Shown here: positions 4,576 to 6,551 of the stretch, in pieces | Layout of the letters: every line of letters begins with the position of its first letter | Numbering within the stretch: position 1 is the first letter of the stretch | Assembly (NCBI GenBank): GCA_023701085.1 | Contig: JAMPXR010000143.1 | Span: forward strand, 1-6,551 | Direction: 5' to 3' | DNA length: 6,551 nucleotides | From: Ramlibacter sp. | GTDB taxonomy: Bacteria > Pseudomonadota > Gammaproteobacteria > Burkholderiales > Burkholderiaceae_C | Position numbers and translations under genes: made by a program | Notes under the pieces: model-generated | Database searches by the model: none | Told to the model about the DNA's origin: nothing | What the model saw: the letters and a program-made list of their open reading frames with translations, nothing else

Positions 4576-4968
4576 ATGAAACGAGAGATGTTCTTCGGGG
4601 TTTCGGGAATCATCGGCGCGATTTTCGGGCTGGGCTTCCTGCTCGTGCCGGACATGATGCTCCGCTTGTACGGTGCTCCGACGGAACCGCACCACCTGAT
4701 GCTTGCTCGCTACTTCGGTTCGGCGCTTCTGACCGTCGGGCTGACTTACTTCCTGGCACGGGGTACGCAGGAACCCGCTGCAGTTCGTGCGTTGCTGGTC
4801 GCCGGCCTGGTCGGGAATGCGGCCGGTGCCGCCATCAGCGCATCCGCGGCCGGCGGCCTGCAGAACGACCTGGCCTGGGTGACGGTGGTGATCTACGCCA
4901 GCATCGCGGCCGGGGCGGCGTATTACCTGTTCATGGCGAAGCAGCCGGTTGGGGTGCAGTCAGCTTGA
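4576..4968 (+). CDS. Small integral membrane protein, four predicted helices, unknown function
   Basis: A 130-residue hydrophobic protein that I cannot assign to a characterised family. The predicted membrane segments are about 6-24 (FFGVSGIIGAIFGLGFLLV), 43-61, 69-91 and 98-120. Between TM1 and TM2 lies the polar stretch PDMMLRLYGAPTEPHHLMLAR (25-45, with His39-His40), the most distinctive part. The TM3-TM4 linker is short (GGLQND). Gly and Ala within the helices suggest tight packing. The layout resembles small four-helix DoxX-like or DUF-type inner-membrane proteins, a weak comparison from memory only. The gene follows a terminator and appears to be its own unit; it converges on the metallo-hydrolase gene, with a hairpin between them. 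Confidence 0.85.
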   Translation: MKREMFFGVSGIIGAIFGLGFLLVPDMMLRLYGAPTEPHHLMLARYFGSALLTVGLTYFLARGTQEPAAVRALLVAGLVGNAAGAAISASAAGGLQNDLAWVTVVIYASIAAGAAYYLFMAKQPVGVQSA

Positions 4969-4972
4969 TGTG

Positions 4973-4993
4973 ACGGGCGGCTCGATCGCCCGT
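4973..4993. terminator. GC-rich hairpin between convergent genes, possible two-way terminator
   Basis: ACGGGCG (4973-4979) and CGCCCGT (4987-4993) form a perfect 7-bp stem with a 7-nt loop, 4 nt after the stop of the membrane-protein gene and 36 bp past the stop of the opposite-strand metallo-hydrolase gene. Neither side has a T-tract, so it may be a weak or Rho-assisted terminator, or an RNA-end stabiliser. Confidence 0.45.
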
Positions 4994-5029
4994 GGCCTTG
5001 GTGGTCCCTTGCCCCCAAGCGGCCTGGAC

Positions 5030-5806
5030 CTAGCAATCCAGCCATGCGCTGCCGCTGGCCGCATCGGCCACATGGACGTCCCCCTCCAGGCATCCCAATG
5101 CGGCGGCCAGCGACTGCCGGGCGAGCTGCGGCCGGTTGTTGCGTTCGCTCAGGTGCGCAGCCACCACCTGCTTCAGGCCGCGGGCCTGCACGAATCGCGC
5201 GATCTCCGCGGCTGCGCTGTTGGCCAGATGCCCCCAGGCGCCGCCGACGCGGCGTTTCAGGAACGCCGGGTAAGCGGACGACGCGAGCATCTGCTCGTCG
5301 TGGTTGCATTCCAGCAGCAGCGTCCCGCAGCCGTCCAGATGTTCCAGCACATGGGGCGTGGCGTGCCCCAGATCGGTCAGCATTCCCAGGCGCGCCACTC
5401 CGTCGGTGCACGTCAGTTGCAGCGGTTCCCGCGCATCGTGGGGCACGGTGAACGGCCGCACCTGGATCGCCCCCACCTCGAAAGCGACTGCATCGCCCGC
5501 GATGTGCAGCAGGCCTGCCAAGTCGGGCTGGCCCAGCGCGGCGTAAGTTCCCTGGCTCATCCAGACCGGAATGCGCTCCCGCAGCGCCAGGCGGCGCACG
5601 CAGCCGATGTGGTCGGCGTGCTCGTGCGTGATGAAGATGGCGTCGATCTGCCGCGCCGACACGCCGGCCTGACCCAGCCGATGGTCGAGCTGGCGGATGC
5701 CCAGGCCGCAGTCGACCAGCAGATGAGTCAGCGCCGTGCCGCTGCGCGCCTGGACGATGGTGGCATTGCCGGAGCTGCCGCTGCCCAGGCTCTTGAACCG
5801 GATCAC
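5030..5806 (-). CDS. Metallo-beta-lactamase-fold hydrolase, YycJ/WalJ-like
   Basis: A 258-residue soluble protein with the N-terminal signature RFKSLGSGSSGN (3-14) of the YycJ/WalJ branch of the metallo-beta-lactamase fold. The dinuclear metal-binding signature is intact: THEHADHIG (60-68, with His61, His63, Asp65, His66), His123 in VPHDA, Asp145 in LTDLGH and the late His218 in AAHLSERNN. The segments LLLECNHD (163-170) and GHLANSAAAE (192-201) also fit this branch. Some Gram-positive YycJ proteins act as DNA 5'-3' exonucleases; the substrate here is not shown. The start is GTG (5806-5804), supported by alignment to the family N-terminus, with a GAGGG Shine-Dalgarno about 10 nt upstream. The gene lies downstream of bamC on the same strand, 90 bp away across a long hairpin. 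Confidence 0.93.
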   Translation of the reverse strand: MIRFKSLGSGSSGNATIVQARSGTALTHLLVDCGLGIRQLDHRLGQAGVSARQIDAIFITHEHADHIGCVRRLALRERIPVWMSQGTYAALGQPDLAGLLHIAGDAVAFEVGAIQVRPFTVPHDAREPLQLTCTDGVARLGMLTDLGHATPHVLEHLDGCGTLLLECNHDEQMLASSAYPAFLKRRVGGAWGHLANSAAAEIARFVQARGLKQVVAAHLSERNNRPQLARQSLAAALGCLEGDVHVADAASGSAWLDC

Positions 5807-5817
5807 CGCTTCGCGGC

Positions 5818-5840
5818 CCTCAGAGATCGATCGGTTGAGG
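5818..5840 (-). promoter_or_regulatory. Stem covering the Shine-Dalgarno of the metallo-hydrolase gene
   Basis: On the minus strand, CCTCA (5840-5836) can pair with TGAGG (5822-5818) around a 13-nt loop containing the palindrome GATCGATC. The 3' arm includes most of the GAGGG Shine-Dalgarno (5821-5817). Its first two bases (5840-5839) also end the large neighbouring hairpin, so the two structures compete at their junction. Confidence 0.4.
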
Positions 5841-5890
5841 ACAGAGCAAGTTGCCTGTTTGCTGGCGCAAACCGCAATCTTGGTCTGTCC
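5839..5890. repeat. Long imperfect inverted repeat between bamC and the metallo-hydrolase gene
   Basis: A 52-bp element folds into one hairpin. Outer arms: GGACAGAGCAAG (5839-5850) against CTTGGTCTGTCC (5879-5890), 11 of 12 paired. Middle: TTGC (5851-5854) with GCAA (5874-5877). Inner: GTTTGC (5857-5862) with GCAAAC (5867-5872), with a 4-nt loop. About 21 pairs form in total, interrupted by a G-G mismatch and small bulges. It begins 6 nt past the bamC stop. No T-tract follows on either strand, so it is not a standard terminator; it may be a 3'-end stabiliser, an RNase III site, a partial attenuator or a dispersed palindromic repeat. Confidence 0.85.
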
Positions 5891-5896
5891 CGCAAG

Positions 5897-6551
5897 TCAT
5901 TTCAGATCGTCGGCAATGACTTGCACGATGCGCTGCGCGTTGGCGGACGTTTCCGGCGCGCCGCTGTCGTTGAGAACCGATACCGTGGTCGATTCGCCCT
6001 GGCTCTTCAGGTTGATGCGGTACTTCAGTGGCGCGGCGGTTTTTTCCGAAGGACCGAACAGCTTGCCGAAGAAGCCACGCTCCTTCTTGTCCGCGTTGGG
6101 CTCGACATAGCGGACGAAATAAATGCCCTGCGCGCGGTCGCGGTCCTCGACCGTGAAGCCCGTGCGGTCCAGCGTCAGGCCGACGCGGCGCCAGGCGCGG
6201 TCGAATCCTTCATCGATCTGCACCACCGGCGTGTTGCCGACGGTGGCCACGCGCGAGGTGGTCTTGGCGGCACCCGAGGCAATCACCGCCTTCGACTGTT
6301 CCTGCGGCACGCCCAGCTTGACCATCAGGCGGCGCAGGAATTCGGCCTCGAGTTCCGGATCGGACGGACGCGGCTGCCACACGGTCTGGTCCTTCTGCGT
6401 GTTGCTGTAGACCTCGATCATGCCGCGGTGGCTGACATAGATCTCGGTGCCGCCGCTGGCGGTGCGTTCCAGCCGGGTGCGAAAGCGGTCGCGCTCCGAC
6501 GTGGAGTAGAGCGAGTCGAACACCTTGCCCAAGGCGCTGCGGATGAAGTCC
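5897..6551 (-). CDS. bamC: Outer-membrane assembly lipoprotein BamC (NlpB/DapX family), N-terminal part outside the window
   Basis: BamC is a lipoprotein of the Bam complex, which inserts beta-barrel proteins into the outer membrane. 217 C-terminal residues are visible and the frame runs off the window edge; the TTG at 6532 is internal, not a start. The visible part begins DFIRSALGKVFDSLYSTSER and includes DRFRTRLERT and GGTEIYVSHRGM (first helix-grip domain), then a linker with KAVIASGAAKT. The second domain reads VVQIDEGFDRAWRRVG, LTLDRTGFTVEDRDRAQG, IYFVRYV, RGFFGKLFG and a final strand/helix ending in RIVQVIADDLK. The AWRRVG..LDRTGFTVEDRDR block is the clearest BamC signature. The lipobox lies outside the window. 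In related genomes dapA usually precedes bamC, which I expect just beyond the edge. Confidence 0.93.
   Translation of the reverse strand, partial: DFIRSALGKVFDSLYSTSERDRFRTRLERTASGGTEIYVSHRGMIEVYSNTQKDQTVWQPRPSDPELEAEFLRRLMVKLGVPQEQSKAVIASGAAKTTSRVATVGNTPVVQIDEGFDRAWRRVGLTLDRTGFTVEDRDRAQGIYFVRYVEPNADKKERGFFGKLFGPSEKTAAPLKYRINLKSQGESTTVSVLNDSGAPETSANAQRIVQVIADDLK

Overview
The window reads as a stretch of a high-GC betaproteobacterial chromosome, most likely Burkholderiales and probably Comamonadaceae. This is inferred from the protein sequences, the codon use, the coaBC-dut pair and the bamC plus metallo-hydrolase pair, not from any database search. Nothing marks it as mobile or foreign: I see no transposase, integrase, phage gene, tRNA, rRNA or CRISPR array. 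It is mostly housekeeping and cell-envelope genes, plus two proteins I cannot assign.

Layout. (1) 1-1528, + strand: the 3' part of coaBC (coenzyme A synthesis), then dut (dUTPase) 13 nt later. (2) 1529-1700: a palindrome-rich spacer. (3) 1701-2718, + strand: two tandem paralogous lipoproteins with glycine-zipper segments, each with a lipobox and a good Shine-Dalgarno. (4) 2702-3193, - strand: a SlyD-type FKBP peptidyl-prolyl isomerase that converges on the second lipoprotein and overlaps its end by 17 bp. (5) 3383-3901, + strand: an unassigned soluble protein with a GTG start. (6) 3902-4453: an AT-rich promoter, a structured leader of about 105 nt, a small Ala/Pro-rich lipoprotein with internal repeats, and a clear rho-independent terminator. 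(7) 4576-4968, + strand: a small unassigned four-helix membrane protein. (8) 5030-6551, - strand: the 3' part of bamC followed by a YycJ-like metallo-beta-lactamase-fold hydrolase, separated by a 90-bp spacer that is mostly one long imperfect hairpin.

How the genes fit together: coaBC and dut are probably co-transcribed. BamC, the two glycine-zipper lipoproteins and the Ala-rich lipoprotein are all predicted lipid-anchored envelope proteins, but nothing in the sequence shows that they form one system. I found no undescribed multi-gene system. The observations most worth a second look are the long bamC/metallo-hydrolase intergenic hairpin with a possible competing stem over the downstream Shine-Dalgarno, the structured leader of the Ala-rich lipoprotein, the changed active-site aromatics of the FKBP, and the unassigned protein at 3383-3901.
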